64,000 bases of DNA, from positions 1-64,000 of the forward strand of contig SPDP01000003.1 in NCBI GenBank assembly GCA_009360345.1, read 5' to 3'. Origin of the DNA: Alcaligenaceae bacterium SAGV5 (lineage in GTDB: Bacteria; Pseudomonadota; Gammaproteobacteria; Burkholderiales; Burkholderiaceae_B). Made by a program: the position numbers and the translations under genes. This document shows, in pieces, positions 24,946 through 33,228 of this stretch (position 1 is the stretch's first letter; each line of letters opens with the position of its first letter). A model generated the notes under the pieces. That model ran no database searches. It saw only the letters and a program-made list of their open reading frames with translations, and was not told where the DNA came from.

Positions 24946-26703
24946 GTGAAGCAGGAAGCATTTCAGACCGACGTGCTCGTGGTCGGCTCCGGCCCCATGG
25001 GTGCCACCACGGCGCTGGCGCTGGCCACCTACGGCGTGCGCGTCCAGGTGGTGAACCGATACAACTGGACCGCCAACACGCCGCGCGCGCACATCACCAA
25101 CCAGCGCGCGATGGAAGTGCTGCGCGACCTGGGCCTGGAGGGCGACGCGCGCCGCCAGGCCACGCCCTGGGAGTGGATGGGCGACACCTTGTTCACCACC
25201 AGCCTGGCCGGCCCCGAGATCGCGCGGCTGCGCACCTGGGGGACCGGCGACGAATGCATTGGCGACTATCTGCGGGCCAGTCCTTGCCCGATGCTGGACC
25301 TGCCGCAGAACAAGATGGAGCCCATGTTGGTCAGGCATGCCGCCGAGCGCGGCGCCGTCTTCTCGTTCAACACGGAGTACCTGGGGCATGAGCAGGACGC
25401 CGACGGCGTCACGGTCCGCCTGCGGGACCTGCTCTCGGGCAGGGAATATGCCGTTCGCGCGCGCTATCTCGTGGGGGCTGACGGCGCCCGTTCCAAGGTC
25501 ATGGACGATGCCGGGCTCGAACTGCGGGGGCAACTGGCGCGGGCGGCCACGGCCTACGTGCTGTTCCGGGCGGACCTGGCCCGCTACGCGGCCCACCGGC
25601 CCAGTATCCTGTACTGGATCGCCACGTCCGACGCGGCGTTCGGCGAAATCGGCCTGGGCCTGCTGCGCGCGATCGAACCGTGGAACCAGTGGATAGCCGG
25701 CTGGGGCTTCGACATGGAGAAGGGGGAGCCCGATTTCTCGCCCGAGGAAATCCGCAGGAAGGTCCGCATCCTGGTGGGCGATCCGGACCTGGAGATCGAG
25801 ATCGACAATGCCTCGGTCTGGTACGTGAATCAGGCGCACGCGCCGGTCTATTCGAGGGGACGGGTTTTCTGCGGCGGGGATGCGGTGCATCGCCATCCAC
25901 CCTCCAGCGGCCTGGGATCCAACACCTGCATGCAGGACGCTTTCAACCTGGCCTGGAAACTCGCATTCGTGGTGCGTGGCCATGCCGGGGTGGGCCTGCT
26001 GGATTCCTACTCGCCGGAACGCGCGCCGGTGGGAGCGCAGATCGTCGCCAGGGCGAACCAGTCCAGGCTGGACTACGGTCCGCTGAACCAGTGCTTCCGG
26101 GAGCCGGGCGCCGCCGATCCGGTCGCGGCCGGCCTGGCGCGGCTGGCGTCGCCCGATGCCGACGGCGTGGCGCGGCGCGCCGCCCTGGCCGAGGCGCTCA
26201 GGCTCAAGAACTACGAGTTCAACGCGCAAGGCGTGGAACTGAACCAGCGCTATGCATCGGCGGCGGTCATCGCCGATCCGGAGGCGGGCGAGGAAGCCTG
26301 GGCGCGCGATCCGCAACTGCATGCGCAGGCGAGCACGCGCCCGGGCGCCAAGCTGCCCCATGCCTGGCTGGTGGGGAGCGACGGGCGCAGGGTGTCGACG
26401 CTGGATGTCGTGGGCCGGGGCAAGTTCACCCTGGTCACCGGCCTGGCGGGCCAGGCGTGGAAGGCGGCGGCAGCCGCGATGGGCCTGCCTTTCCTGAGAA
26501 CGGTCGTGATCGGCGAGCCGGGCGCGCTCGATTCCTACTGCGCGTGGCGGGCGCTGCGCGAGATCGAGGAGTCCGGGGCGCTGCTGGTGCGCCCGGATGG
26601 CATCGTCGCGTGGCGCCGGCACAGTGGGGAAGGGCTGGACGCCGCGCGGGCGGGCGCCGTTCTCGACGCGGCCCTGGCGCGTCTCCTGGACCGCGCGCGG
26701 TGA
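24946..26703 (+). CDS. FAD-dependent aromatic hydroxylase (TfdB/MhpA class)
   Basis: A 585-residue class A flavoprotein monooxygenase that would hydroxylate a phenolic ring ahead of ring cleavage. FAD binding is by GSGPMG (14-19), and the second FAD motif is GRVFCGGDAVHRHPP, followed by GLGSNTCMQDAFNLAWKL. The HRHPP and SNT features resemble 2,4-dichlorophenol 6-monooxygenase (TfdB) more than E. coli MhpA. A C-terminal thioredoxin-like domain is present, as in phenol hydroxylases. The start is GTG at 24946 with AGGAAGGG upstream. Position between Bug and MhpB implies it makes the catechol substrate of MhpB. Confidence 0.9.
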   Translation: MKQEAFQTDVLVVGSGPMGATTALALATYGVRVQVVNRYNWTANTPRAHITNQRAMEVLRDLGLEGDARRQATPWEWMGDTLFTTSLAGPEIARLRTWGTGDECIGDYLRASPCPMLDLPQNKMEPMLVRHAAERGAVFSFNTEYLGHEQDADGVTVRLRDLLSGREYAVRARYLVGADGARSKVMDDAGLELRGQLARAATAYVLFRADLARYAAHRPSILYWIATSDAAFGEIGLGLLRAIEPWNQWIAGWGFDMEKGEPDFSPEEIRRKVRILVGDPDLEIEIDNASVWYVNQAHAPVYSRGRVFCGGDAVHRHPPSSGLGSNTCMQDAFNLAWKLAFVVRGHAGVGLLDSYSPERAPVGAQIVARANQSRLDYGPLNQCFREPGAADPVAAGLARLASPDADGVARRAALAEALRLKNYEFNAQGVELNQRYASAAVIADPEAGEEAWARDPQLHAQASTRPGAKLPHAWLVGSDGRRVSTLDVVGRGKFTLVTGLAGQAWKAAAAAMGLPFLRTVVIGEPGALDSYCAWRALREIEESGALLVRPDGIVAWRRHSGEGLDAARAGAVLDAALARLLDRAR

Positions 26704-26708
26704 CGAGG

Positions 26709-27677
26709 ATGAATGCCAAGGGCGACAGGGCCTTCCTGGGCATATCGCATTCCCCGTTGATGGGGCTGAACCCGGTGCCGGAGCAGGCCGAAGCCGAGTT
26801 GCTGGCGGCGATCGCGCAGGTGCGCGACCGGGTGCTGGCCTATGCGCCGGACCTGGTCGTGCTGATCGCGCCCGACCACTACAACGGCTTTTTCAACCGG
26901 TTGATGCCGCCGTTCTGCATAGGCACGCAGGCCCGGGCCGTAGGCGACTACCTGTCTCCGGCGGGCCAGTTGCGGGTGGATGCGCCGTTGGCGCTGGAGA
27001 TGGCCGATGCCCTGATGGACCGGGGGTTCGATGCGGCCGTCTCGCGGCGCATGGAGGTGGACCACGGTTTTGCCCAGCCGCTGCAATTGCTGTGGGGAGG
27101 GCTGGATACGCCGCCCGTCGTGCCGGTGTTCGTCAATGCCGTCGCGCCGCCCGGCATTCCGCGCCTGTTCCGGTGCCGGGACCTGGGCCGGGCCATCGGC
27201 GATTTCCTGGACGGCGTGCCGCGGCGCGTGCTGCTGATCGGTTCGGGCGGACTGTCGCACGAGCCGCCGGTGCCGACGCTGGATCATCCCGATCCCGAGG
27301 TGCGCGAGCGGATCACCGTGCCGGGCGCGGCCGCGCCCGGCGAGCGCGAGGCCAAGCTCCGGCGCGTGATGGCGGCGGGGCAGGCATTGGCCGCGGGCGC
27401 GGGGACGGTCAAGCCCCTGGCGCCCGATTGGGACCGCCGCTGGATGGATGCGCTGGCCGGGCCGCCCGGCAGCCTGGACGAATTGTGCTCGTGGCCGGAG
27501 GACACCATCGCCCGCGAGGCGGGCGCGTCGGCGCATGAGTCCAAGACCTGGCTGGTCGCGCGCGCGGCGCTGACCGGGCGCGTCCAGGCGCCGGTTTTCC
27601 GGTACTACCGGGCCATTCCCGAATACATCGCCGGTTTCGGCCTGATGCTGATGACACAGCAGGGCCGGACGGGATGA
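26709..27677 (+). CDS. mhpB: 2,3-dihydroxyphenylpropionate 1,2-dioxygenase-like extradiol dioxygenase
   Basis: A 322-residue class III (LigB-type) extradiol dioxygenase performing Fe(II)-dependent meta cleavage of a catechol. It tracks E. coli MhpB closely: [50 protein letters not shown] and IPEYIAGFG near the C-terminus. The His residues in SHSP, PDHY and VDHG supply the metal and acid/base functions. The ATG at 26709 lies five bases after the upstream stop. It overlaps the short leader frame of mhpC. The natural substrate could be a substituted catechol other than 2,3-dihydroxyphenylpropionate. Confidence 0.93.
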   Translation: MNAKGDRAFLGISHSPLMGLNPVPEQAEAELLAAIAQVRDRVLAYAPDLVVLIAPDHYNGFFNRLMPPFCIGTQARAVGDYLSPAGQLRVDAPLALEMADALMDRGFDAAVSRRMEVDHGFAQPLQLLWGGLDTPPVVPVFVNAVAPPGIPRLFRCRDLGRAIGDFLDGVPRRVLLIGSGGLSHEPPVPTLDHPDPEVRERITVPGAAAPGEREAKLRRVMAAGQALAAGAGTVKPLAPDWDRRWMDALAGPPGSLDELCSWPEDTIAREAGASAHESKTWLVARAALTGRVQAPVFRYYRAIPEYIAGFGLMLMTQQGRTG

Positions 27678-27718
27678 CAGGACCTTTCATTGCATTGCCC
27701 ACGAACGAGAGACAAACC

Positions 27719-28588
27719 ATGACGCAAACGATTTCCCCGCTGACCGAAGCCGCCACCAGCCGCTACGTGCGGATCACCGAGAACGGCCAGCCGCTGCGCC
27801 TGCACTACAACGACACGGGCGCGGGCGGCGAGGCCGTGATCATGCTGCACGGCTCGGGCCCCGGCGCCAGCGGCTGGGCCAATTTCCACCGCAACGTCCA
27901 GCCGTTCGCCGATGCCGGCCATCGGGTCATCCTGTTGGACTTCCCCGGCTGGAGCAAGAGCGATGCCATCGTCTGCGCCGGTTCGCGTTCGGACCTGAAC
28001 GCCCGCGCGCTGGCCGGCCTGATGGATGCGATCGGGCTGGAGCGGGCGCATCTGGTCGGCAACTCCATGGGAGCCCACAGCGCCGTTGCCTTCGCCCTGG
28101 CGCATCCCGCGCGCGTGGGCCGGCTGGTCCTGATGGGAGGCGGGACGGGCGGGGTCAGCCCGGTCGTTCCCATGCCTACCGAAGGCATCAAGCTGATCGG
28201 CGCGTTGTACCGCGATCCGACCATCGAGAATCTGAAGCGGATGATGAACGTGTTCGTCCACGACGCCGCCAGCCTGACCGAGGAGTTGTTCCAGGCCCGG
28301 CTGGACAACATGCTGTCGCGCCGCGACCATCTGGAGAATTTCGTCAAGAGCAGCCAGGCCCATCCCCGGCAGTTCCCCGACGTGGGCGCGAGCTTGGGCG
28401 AGGTCGCGGCCCCGACCCTGGTCATCTGGGGCCGCGACGACCGCTTCGTGCCGCTCGATACCGGGCTGCGCCTGCTGGCCGGCCTGCAGGACGCCGAACT
28501 GCACGTGTTCAGCCGCTGCGGCCATTGGGCGCAGTGGGAGCACGCGCAGAAGTTCAACCGGATGGTGCTGGATTTCCTGGCGGCCTGA
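27719..28588 (+). CDS. mhpC: 2-hydroxy-6-oxonona-2,4-dienedioate hydrolase-like C-C hydrolase
   Basis: A 289-residue alpha/beta hydrolase that cleaves the meta-ring-fission product. It is very close to E. coli MhpC in length and in [17 protein letters not shown] (nucleophile Ser), GRDDRFVP (Asp) and CGHWAQWEH (His). I prefer the ATG at 27719, which matches the family N-terminus (TEAATSR) and has GAGAG upstream; an in-frame ATG at 27674 overlaps mhpB by 4 bp. The operon stops here: hydratase, aldolase and aldehyde dehydrogenase genes (mhpDFE) are not present in the window, so the lower pathway must be encoded elsewhere. Confidence 0.94.
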   Translation: MTQTISPLTEAATSRYVRITENGQPLRLHYNDTGAGGEAVIMLHGSGPGASGWANFHRNVQPFADAGHRVILLDFPGWSKSDAIVCAGSRSDLNARALAGLMDAIGLERAHLVGNSMGAHSAVAFALAHPARVGRLVLMGGGTGGVSPVVPMPTEGIKLIGALYRDPTIENLKRMMNVFVHDAASLTEELFQARLDNMLSRRDHLENFVKSSQAHPRQFPDVGASLGEVAAPTLVIWGRDDRFVPLDTGLRLLAGLQDAELHVFSRCGHWAQWEHAQKFNRMVLDFLAA

Positions 28589-28606
28589 GACGGCCGCCAG
28601 GGGAGG

Positions 28607-29287
28607 CTACGCCCGTTGCGAGTCCAGCGCCTCGTTGTTCTTCACCACGTCCTGCGCTTTCGCGTAGCTTTCGATCAGCAATTGGTAGGCGGGGAAGATC
28701 CTGGTGTAGATCCCGGCCCACTGCTGGGCGTCGTCGCGATGCCAGGTCTTCTGGAGTTCCGAGGCCACCGCCGCCGTATCCATGGGCACCACGCCCGCCT
28801 GCACCACGCGCGCCAGCGTGATCTCCTGCGCCATCTTGCTGTAGGTGCCGGAGGCGTCGACCACCGCGAACACCTTGTAGCCGTCGGCGACCGCGCTGAT
28901 GGCGGGGAAGGCCATGCACACGCTGGTGATGGTGCCGGCGATGATGAGGGTCTTGCGTCCGGTGGCCTTGACCGCGGCCACGAAGTCGGGATTGTCCCAG
29001 GCGTTGATCTCGCCCTTGCGCGCGACGTACCGGGCGTGCGGCGCGTTGGCGTGGATTTCCGGGATGAGCGGGCCGTTGGGCCCTTGCGGGACCGAGGCGG
29101 TGGTGATGACGGGCAGCTTGCTCAGGGTGGCCATGCTGGCCAGGGCCGCGGCGCGGGCGCGCAGCTCGGGCATGGGCATGTCGCCCACGGTCTGGAACAG
29201 GCCGCTCTGGTGATCGATCAGCAGCATGACGGCATCTGCGGGATCGATGACGGGACGTTGGCCCTGGAAATTGGCGGGGGTGCTCAT
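28607..29287 (-). CDS. YcaC-like cysteine hydrolase (isochorismatase superfamily)
   Basis: A 226-residue cysteine hydrolase closely resembling E. coli Yca[38 protein letters not shown] and DASGTY. The Asp-Lys-Cys triad of the superfamily is seen in DHQ, RKGEIN and SVC. The true substrate of YcaC proteins is unknown; amide hydrolysis is typical of the superfamily. AAGGAGAGAG precedes the ATG at 29287. It is convergent with mhpC, with only 18 bp between stop codons, and lies downstream of a long inverted repeat (29383-29416). Confidence 0.92.
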   Translation of the reverse strand: MSTPANFQGQRPVIDPADAVMLLIDHQSGLFQTVGDMPMPELRARAAALASMATLSKLPVITTASVPQGPNGPLIPEIHANAPHARYVARKGEINAWDNPDFVAAVKATGRKTLIIAGTITSVCMAFPAISAVADGYKVFAVVDASGTYSKMAQEITLARVVQAGVVPMDTAAVASELQKTWHRDDAQQWAGIYTRIFPAYQLLIESYAKAQDVVKNNEALDSQRA

Positions 29288-29382
29288 GGTGCTCTCTCCT
29301 TGGTGGTCGGCGGGCAGCGGATGCTTATGCCGTGGGAAAGAGCATATCCATGATGCTAAAGAGTTTTTAGTAGGCGGGAATG

Positions 29383-29416
29383 GCATGCATCGTTCCTTTT
29401 ATGGAACGATGCGTGC
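29383..29416. promoter_or_regulatory. 14-bp inverted repeat with TTTTAT spacer
   Basis: GCATCGTTCC (29387-29396) is perfectly inverted as GGAACGATGC (29403-29412); four further outer positions pair with one wobble, giving a 14-bp stem. It begins seven bases below the stop of the secreted hydrolase gene and ~95 bp upstream of the YcaC-like start, both on the minus strand. It may be that gene's terminator, though no T tract follows, or an operator for the YcaC-like gene. Confidence 0.45.
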
Positions 29417-29423
29417 TTCCGGG

Positions 29424-31199
29424 TCAGCGCCCCTTCTGGCCCGCGCCGCCCAGGATGTCCTGGATCCGGTCCAGCAGGGCGTCGGTGCGCGCCTGGTCGG
29501 GCGCCGCCATCCGCTTCAGGCTGCCCGGGGCCACCACGTCGCCGTAGAACGGCACCTGGTCGCAGTCGGTGCGGCGGGCGGGCAGCGCGTCGTCAAGGAA
29601 GAACGCCGTCACCCGATGGTCCACGCAGGTGCTCATGTAGGGGAACACGCCATGCGAGTACTCCCCCTTCACGTAGAGCAGCCGGGCCGTGGGCAGGGCA
29701 TCGACGAAACGCAGCGCGTTCTCGGTCAGGGTCAGCGCGTCGAACTGGCTTTGCACGACCATCAGCGGTCCCGCCTTGGCGGTGTCCTGCACCGTGGGCT
29801 TGGCCGTGGTCGGGCCGCCCCAGTACAGGCAGGGTGCCTCGGTCATCGAGCCGCCGGTAACCGGATGGGTGACCGCCATTTCATTGCCGAGGTCGATCCA
29901 GTACCGGGGATCGGTCCGGGTCCCCACGTCATTGCAGACGACGGCGACGTAGGTGGCCTCTTCGGGCGGCATCAAAAGGGACCGCGGCTCGGGAAAGCGG
30001 ATCGCGGCGAACTGGTCGAGCAGGCGTGTCGCCGCGCGCAGGGCCGCTTCGATGTCGAACGGGGCCTGGTCGCGGATCGCGGTGTCCACCGCGGTGCGCA
30101 GGTCGGCGTCGCTCATGCCGGGATCGGCGGCCAACTGGTCCCTGACGATGCCCGCCGCCAGCAGGACCAAGCCCGACGGCACGAGGCCGCGGCTCTTGTT
30201 GAACGCCAGCGTCGCGCCCACGGCCGCCTTCAGGGGCGAGGGCAGGGTGCCGAACAGCGCGCGGATCCGGCTTGCGTCGGCGCCGAGCCGGAACAGGTCC
30301 GGGTGGCGGGCGAAATAGGGGCTCATGACCTCGTCCAGCACGCGCTGCTTGCCGACGGACTGGCCGATCATGGCCTCGTCGAAGCCGGCGGTGAAGTCGA
30401 CGGCGCTGTCCAGCATCAGGTGGCCGGCCTGCCCGGGAAAGCGGGCGGCATACCAGGCGCCCAGCCAGGTGCCGTACGAATAGCCGATGTAGTTGAGCTT
30501 GGCGTCGCCGATCAGGTGGCGGATCAGATCCAGGTCCCAGGCCGTCTGTTCGGTGTTGATATAAGGCGTGAGGGGGTTGTTCTGGCAAGCCTTGGTCGCC
30601 AGCCGCAGGTTGTACAGCATGGCCTCGATGTTGGCCGGGCTGCGGTCATCGGACGGGAAATTCACCTCGCGCGAGGGTTCGTTGGCCGTGCAGGTGAGCG
30701 TGGTGCCGGCACCGGTGCCGCGCGGCGAGAAGCCCACCATGTCATAGTGCCGCGCCAGGTCCTGCAGTGCCGCGCGCGTGGGCGAATCGCTGGGGGGCTG
30801 GGCGAACAGCGCGCCGAAGTTGGCCGCGAGCTCGAGCCCGTCGCCGCCCGGGCCGCCCGGATTGAAGACGATGGCGCCTTTGCGGACCTTGGGGTCGGCC
30901 GTGGCGACCTTCAGCAGCGCGACGCGGATGTCGCCGCGGTCCGTCCTCGCGTAGTCCAGCGGCGCGCGGATGGTCGCGCACGACACCTTGTCGCCCAGTT
31001 GCTGGATGAGGTCGCTGTTCGGCCCCAGGACGTGCGGGTCGCAGGGCGCCCATGCCACCGCCTGGGACTTGTAGGCGGCCAGCGGGTCGTCAGGGGCGGG
31101 AGCGTCGCCCCCGCCGCCGCAGGAAGCGAGAGCGGTCAATAGGACGGTGGCGCCGTATCGCCATGCCGATCGGCCGTGGATATGCATGTAAGCCCCCAT
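29424..31199 (-). CDS. Secreted alpha/beta hydrolase lipoprotein (tripeptidyl-aminopeptidase-like)
   Basis: A 591-residue exported hydrolase. A lipoprotein signal ends in LASC followed by GGGG, placing the protein on the outer face of a membrane. The fold is that of proline-iminopeptidase/tripeptidyl aminopeptidase hydrolases: oxyanion region VFNPGGPGGDG, the YDMVGFSPRGTG strand-turn, nucleophile Ser in GYSYGTWLG (about residue 240), and a C-terminal TAP-type cap with VVQSQFDALT. The N-terminus could be Met5 (MHIHGRS), preceded by GGGGG. It may cleave peptides or esters. It stands alone, between the YcaC-like gene and a small membrane-protein gene on the same strand. Confidence 0.88.
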   Translation of the reverse strand: MGAYMHIHGRSAWRYGATVLLTALASCGGGGDAPAPDDPLAAYKSQAVAWAPCDPHVLGPNSDLIQQLGDKVSCATIRAPLDYARTDRGDIRVALLKVATADPKVRKGAIVFNPGGPGGDGLELAANFGALFAQPPSDSPTRAALQDLARHYDMVGFSPRGTGAGTTLTCTANEPSREVNFPSDDRSPANIEAMLYNLRLATKACQNNPLTPYINTEQTAWDLDLIRHLIGDAKLNYIGYSYGTWLGAWYAARFPGQAGHLMLDSAVDFTAGFDEAMIGQSVGKQRVLDEVMSPYFARHPDLFRLGADASRIRALFGTLPSPLKAAVGATLAFNKSRGLVPSGLVLLAAGIVRDQLAADPGMSDADLRTAVDTAIRDQAPFDIEAALRAATRLLDQFAAIRFPEPRSLLMPPEEATYVAVVCNDVGTRTDPRYWIDLGNEMAVTHPVTGGSMTEAPCLYWGGPTTAKPTVQDTAKAGPLMVVQSQFDALTLTENALRFVDALPTARLLYVKGEYSHGVFPYMSTCVDHRVTAFFLDDALPARRTDCDQVPFYGDVVAPGSLKRMAAPDQARTDALLDRIQDILGGAGQKGR

Positions 31200-31315
31200 T
31201 CTTGAGAATGTCTTTTATGGAGGCGCAAGCATAGCCGCATCCGTCACATGCGGACACGTCTTGTTACGGGAAACGGGGGCAGGGAGAGGGGGCGCCGGCG
31301 ATGCCGGCGCGGAAC

Positions 31316-31570
31316 TCAGGCGGACTTTTTCCTGATCATGCCGTAGATCAGCAGCAGCACGACGGCGCCGACCACCGAGGCGATCCATCCGGCCGGTTCG
31401 CCTGGCTGGTACCAGCCCATGGCACGGCCGGCATACCCCGCGATGAGCGAGCCGGCGATGCCGAGCACGATGGTCATGAGCCATCCCATGCTGTCGTCGC
31501 CGGGCTTGATGGCGCGCGCAAGCAGGCCGACGACGAGGCCCACCAGAAGAGTTCCGAGAAGAGACAGCAT
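31316..31570 (-). CDS. GlsB/YeaQ/YmgE-family membrane protein
   Basis: An 84-residue inner-membrane protein with three hydrophobic segments. It carries the family pattern of GLLARAIKPGDDSMGW, GIAGSLIAGYAGRAMG and a hydrophobic C-terminal helix ending IRKKSA. Family members are small stress-associated (transglycosylase-associated) proteins of unknown biochemical function. GGAGG eight bases upstream selects the ATG at 31570 over a longer frame. It is followed on the same strand by the secreted hydrolase gene but preceded by a separate small lipoprotein gene. Confidence 0.9.
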   Translation of the reverse strand: MLSLLGTLLVGLVVGLLARAIKPGDDSMGWLMTIVLGIAGSLIAGYAGRAMGWYQPGEPAGWIASVVGAVVLLLIYGMIRKKSA

Positions 31571-31666
31571 GGCGTACCTCCGGACATGGATTCCAGTACC
31601 CCCGGCGGGGCGTGCGCGCATCATGCCATATTTTCGAGGCAGCCGGACACGCCTTCCGGCAGGCTG

Positions 31667-31951
31667 TCAGCGCAGCGTGTAACCCTTGCCGCGCATGCAG
31701 TCGTTGGCCAGGCCCGACTGGCGCTCGGCGTTGGCCAGGCCATCGCCCACGCCGGAACCCCCGCCCGCGTTGATGCCGCGATACGAAGGCGTGCTGGTGC
31801 CCGGCGAATTGATGCGCGCCTGGCGCTCGCACTGGATGCGGTCGCGCTCGGCCTGGTCGGCAGACGAGGTCTCCCTGTACCAGGAGGTGGGGCCGGAGGC
31901 GCACGCGGTCAGCGCCAGCACGCAGAGCAGGGCGGCGGGATTCTTGTTCAT
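31667..31951 (-). CDS. Small lipoprotein of unknown function
   Basis: A 94-residue protein with a short signal and lipobox LTAC (MNKNPAALLCVLALTAC). The mature part contains GPTSWYRETSSADQAERDRI, a Gly-rich centre and a C-terminal CMRGKGY, giving two Cys residues likely to form a disulfide; this general layout is common in small uncharacterised proteobacterial lipoproteins. The start at 31951 is preceded by GGAACAGAACATC, a weak ribosome site. No function can be assigned from sequence or neighbours. Confidence 0.78.
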   Translation of the reverse strand: MNKNPAALLCVLALTACASGPTSWYRETSSADQAERDRIQCERQARINSPGTSTPSYRGINAGGGSGVGDGLANAERQSGLANDCMRGKGYTLR

Positions 31952-32055
31952 GATGTTCTGTTCCGTTGGAGGCCCCTGGGGCGTGGTCCGTGTCGCGGGG
32001 AATACGTCGATTGTATGCAAACGCGCAGGCGCGCGGCACGGCGTGCCGTCGCTTT

Positions 32056-32256
32056 CTAGAGCTCGTCGTCGTACTCGAGTTCCGACAGCCGGCGCCGCAG
32101 CGCGCGGGCATCCACCTCGGTGGCGTGGTAGTTCAACGGCAACTGGCGCAGTTCGCCGTCGTAGGGATCGCTGTCCGCCGCGTCGCTCAGGGGCAGCTCG
32201 AACACGGCCAGGCGGCGCTGCCTGAGCTGGCGCATGTATTGAAGAATGTTTTTCAT
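32056..32256 (-). CDS. Hypothetical 66-residue protein
   Basis: A small acidic/basic mixed protein starting MKNILQYMRQLRQRRLAVFE and ending SELEYDDEL. It has no signal peptide, membrane segment or motif I recognise. Codon use is normal and the frame is free of low-complexity shadowing, which supports a real gene. It sits alone between a small lipoprotein gene and a divergent hypothetical gene. Confidence in coding is moderate because of its length. Confidence 0.55.
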   Translation of the reverse strand: MKNILQYMRQLRQRRLAVFELPLSDAADSDPYDGELRQLPLNYHATEVDARALRRRLSELEYDDEL

Positions 32257-32421
32257 GATTGGATAGGTTGCGGTTCCGCGGACCGCCTGGACACGATGCG
32301 CTATGCTCCTTGCGTTATAGACGCTTTCGGCGGGACTGGCTAGCGTCGGGCCCGCGGCCATGGCGCGGCTTGCGCCGGGTATGCGACTTGCTGAGCCACC
32401 CACCCGGACAGGAGATGCCAC

Positions 32422-32781
32422 ATGTCTGCCATTCCTCACGACGGATCGGCCCCGCATCATGCCTATCGGCTGTATGTAGCGGGAAGCGGGCTGTATGCGC
32501 GGGACCGCGCCGGCAAGGCGGTGTGTCTGGGCGCGGTGTCCGAGGGGGACGGTGTTCTCGGCTACCGGCTGAAGATGGAAGATCTGCAGGGCGAGGGGTT
32601 CCTGACCTCGGAAAAGCTCCTGCAAGACGTGGCGGCCAAACTGGCCTATGCGTCGCTGCACCGATTCTTTGGGACGGCCCCGGCCGCGCCGGTCCAGGAG
32701 GGCGCGGCCGATTTGCCGTGCCTGCTGCTGGACAACGAGGAGCCCGGCGAGTATCCACCGGCTGGCAGCGCTGCCTGGTAG
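32422..32781 (+). CDS. Hypothetical 119-residue protein
   Basis: A soluble protein starting MSAIPHDGSAPHHAYRLYVA with the central segment LQGEGFLTSEKLLQDVAAKL and an acidic tail. I recognise no domain. CAGGAG lies upstream of the ATG, supporting the start. It precedes a stand-alone receiver-domain gene by 44 bp in the same direction, so the two may be co-expressed and could be functionally linked. That is the only clue to its role. Confidence 0.65.
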   Translation: MSAIPHDGSAPHHAYRLYVAGSGLYARDRAGKAVCLGAVSEGDGVLGYRLKMEDLQGEGFLTSEKLLQDVAAKLAYASLHRFFGTAPAAPVQEGAADLPCLLLDNEEPGEYPPAGSAAW

Positions 32782-32825
32782 AAAGCCTGCGGCGCGCCCG
32801 TCCGCACGTACGTCAGGAGGACGGA

Positions 32826-33206
32826 GTGGGACAGATTACGTCTTGCCGGGTGCTGGTCGTGGACAACTACGTCAGCGCCGCCGAAGCGCTGGCCGAAGCC
32901 TGCGGCCGGTTTCACGAGGTCAGGTACGTCGACGGCGGTTCGGCGGCGATGGAAGTGGCGCTGGCGTGGCGGCCGGACGTCATGGTCCTGGACATCGATA
33001 TGCCGCCGCCGAACGGATTGGAGGTCGCCACCATGATCCGCGATATCTCGCACCTGAGGCCCGTCACGCTGATCGCGGTGACCGGCCGCAGCGCGGCCTT
33101 TGGCCAGGAAGAGGCCATCGCGCATGGCTTCGACGACTACATGACCAAGCCGGTGGACATCGATAGGCTGTTGTCGCTGATCGCCGCGGCCCGCCGGCTG
33201 CATTAG
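32826..33206 (+). CDS. Stand-alone response-regulator receiver protein
   Basis: A 126-residue CheY-like receiver with no output domain. The phospho-acceptor is the Asp in VMVLDIDMPPPNG, with an acidic-pocket Asp in VLVVDNY, the conserved Thr in IAVTGRS and Lys in YMTKPVDID. The acidic pair is reduced to one Asp followed by Asn, which may weaken Mg2+ binding. Translation starts at GTG 32826, with AGGAGG five bases before it; a longer upstream frame is a shadow of the previous gene. No histidine kinase is adjacent, so its partner is elsewhere. Confidence 0.88.
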   Translation: MGQITSCRVLVVDNYVSAAEALAEACGRFHEVRYVDGGSAAMEVALAWRPDVMVLDIDMPPPNGLEVATMIRDISHLRPVTLIAVTGRSAAFGQEEAIAHGFDDYMTKPVDIDRLLSLIAAARRLH

Positions 33207-33212
33207 GAATAG

Positions 33213-33228
33213 GATCCGCGCGCGGATC
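33213..33228. terminator. Palindrome between convergent genes (possible bidirectional terminator)
   Basis: GATCCGCG (33213-33220) is directly followed by its inverse CGCGGATC (33221-33228), filling most of the 22-bp gap between the receiver gene and the convergent MFS gene. As a loopless palindrome, it can form a hairpin only with a few unpaired central bases. A TT follows on the plus strand. Confidence 0.4.

Noticed and set aside
23860..26622. A 920-codon minus-strand frame across the mhp-like operon
   Set aside because: Composition is His/Arg/Gly-rich and the opposite strand carries conserved Bug and flavoprotein genes.
32259..32825. N-terminal extension of the receiver protein
   Set aside because: This part of the frame overlaps the 119-residue gene in another frame, is Arg/Gly-rich, and a GTG with AGGAGG starts the receiver.
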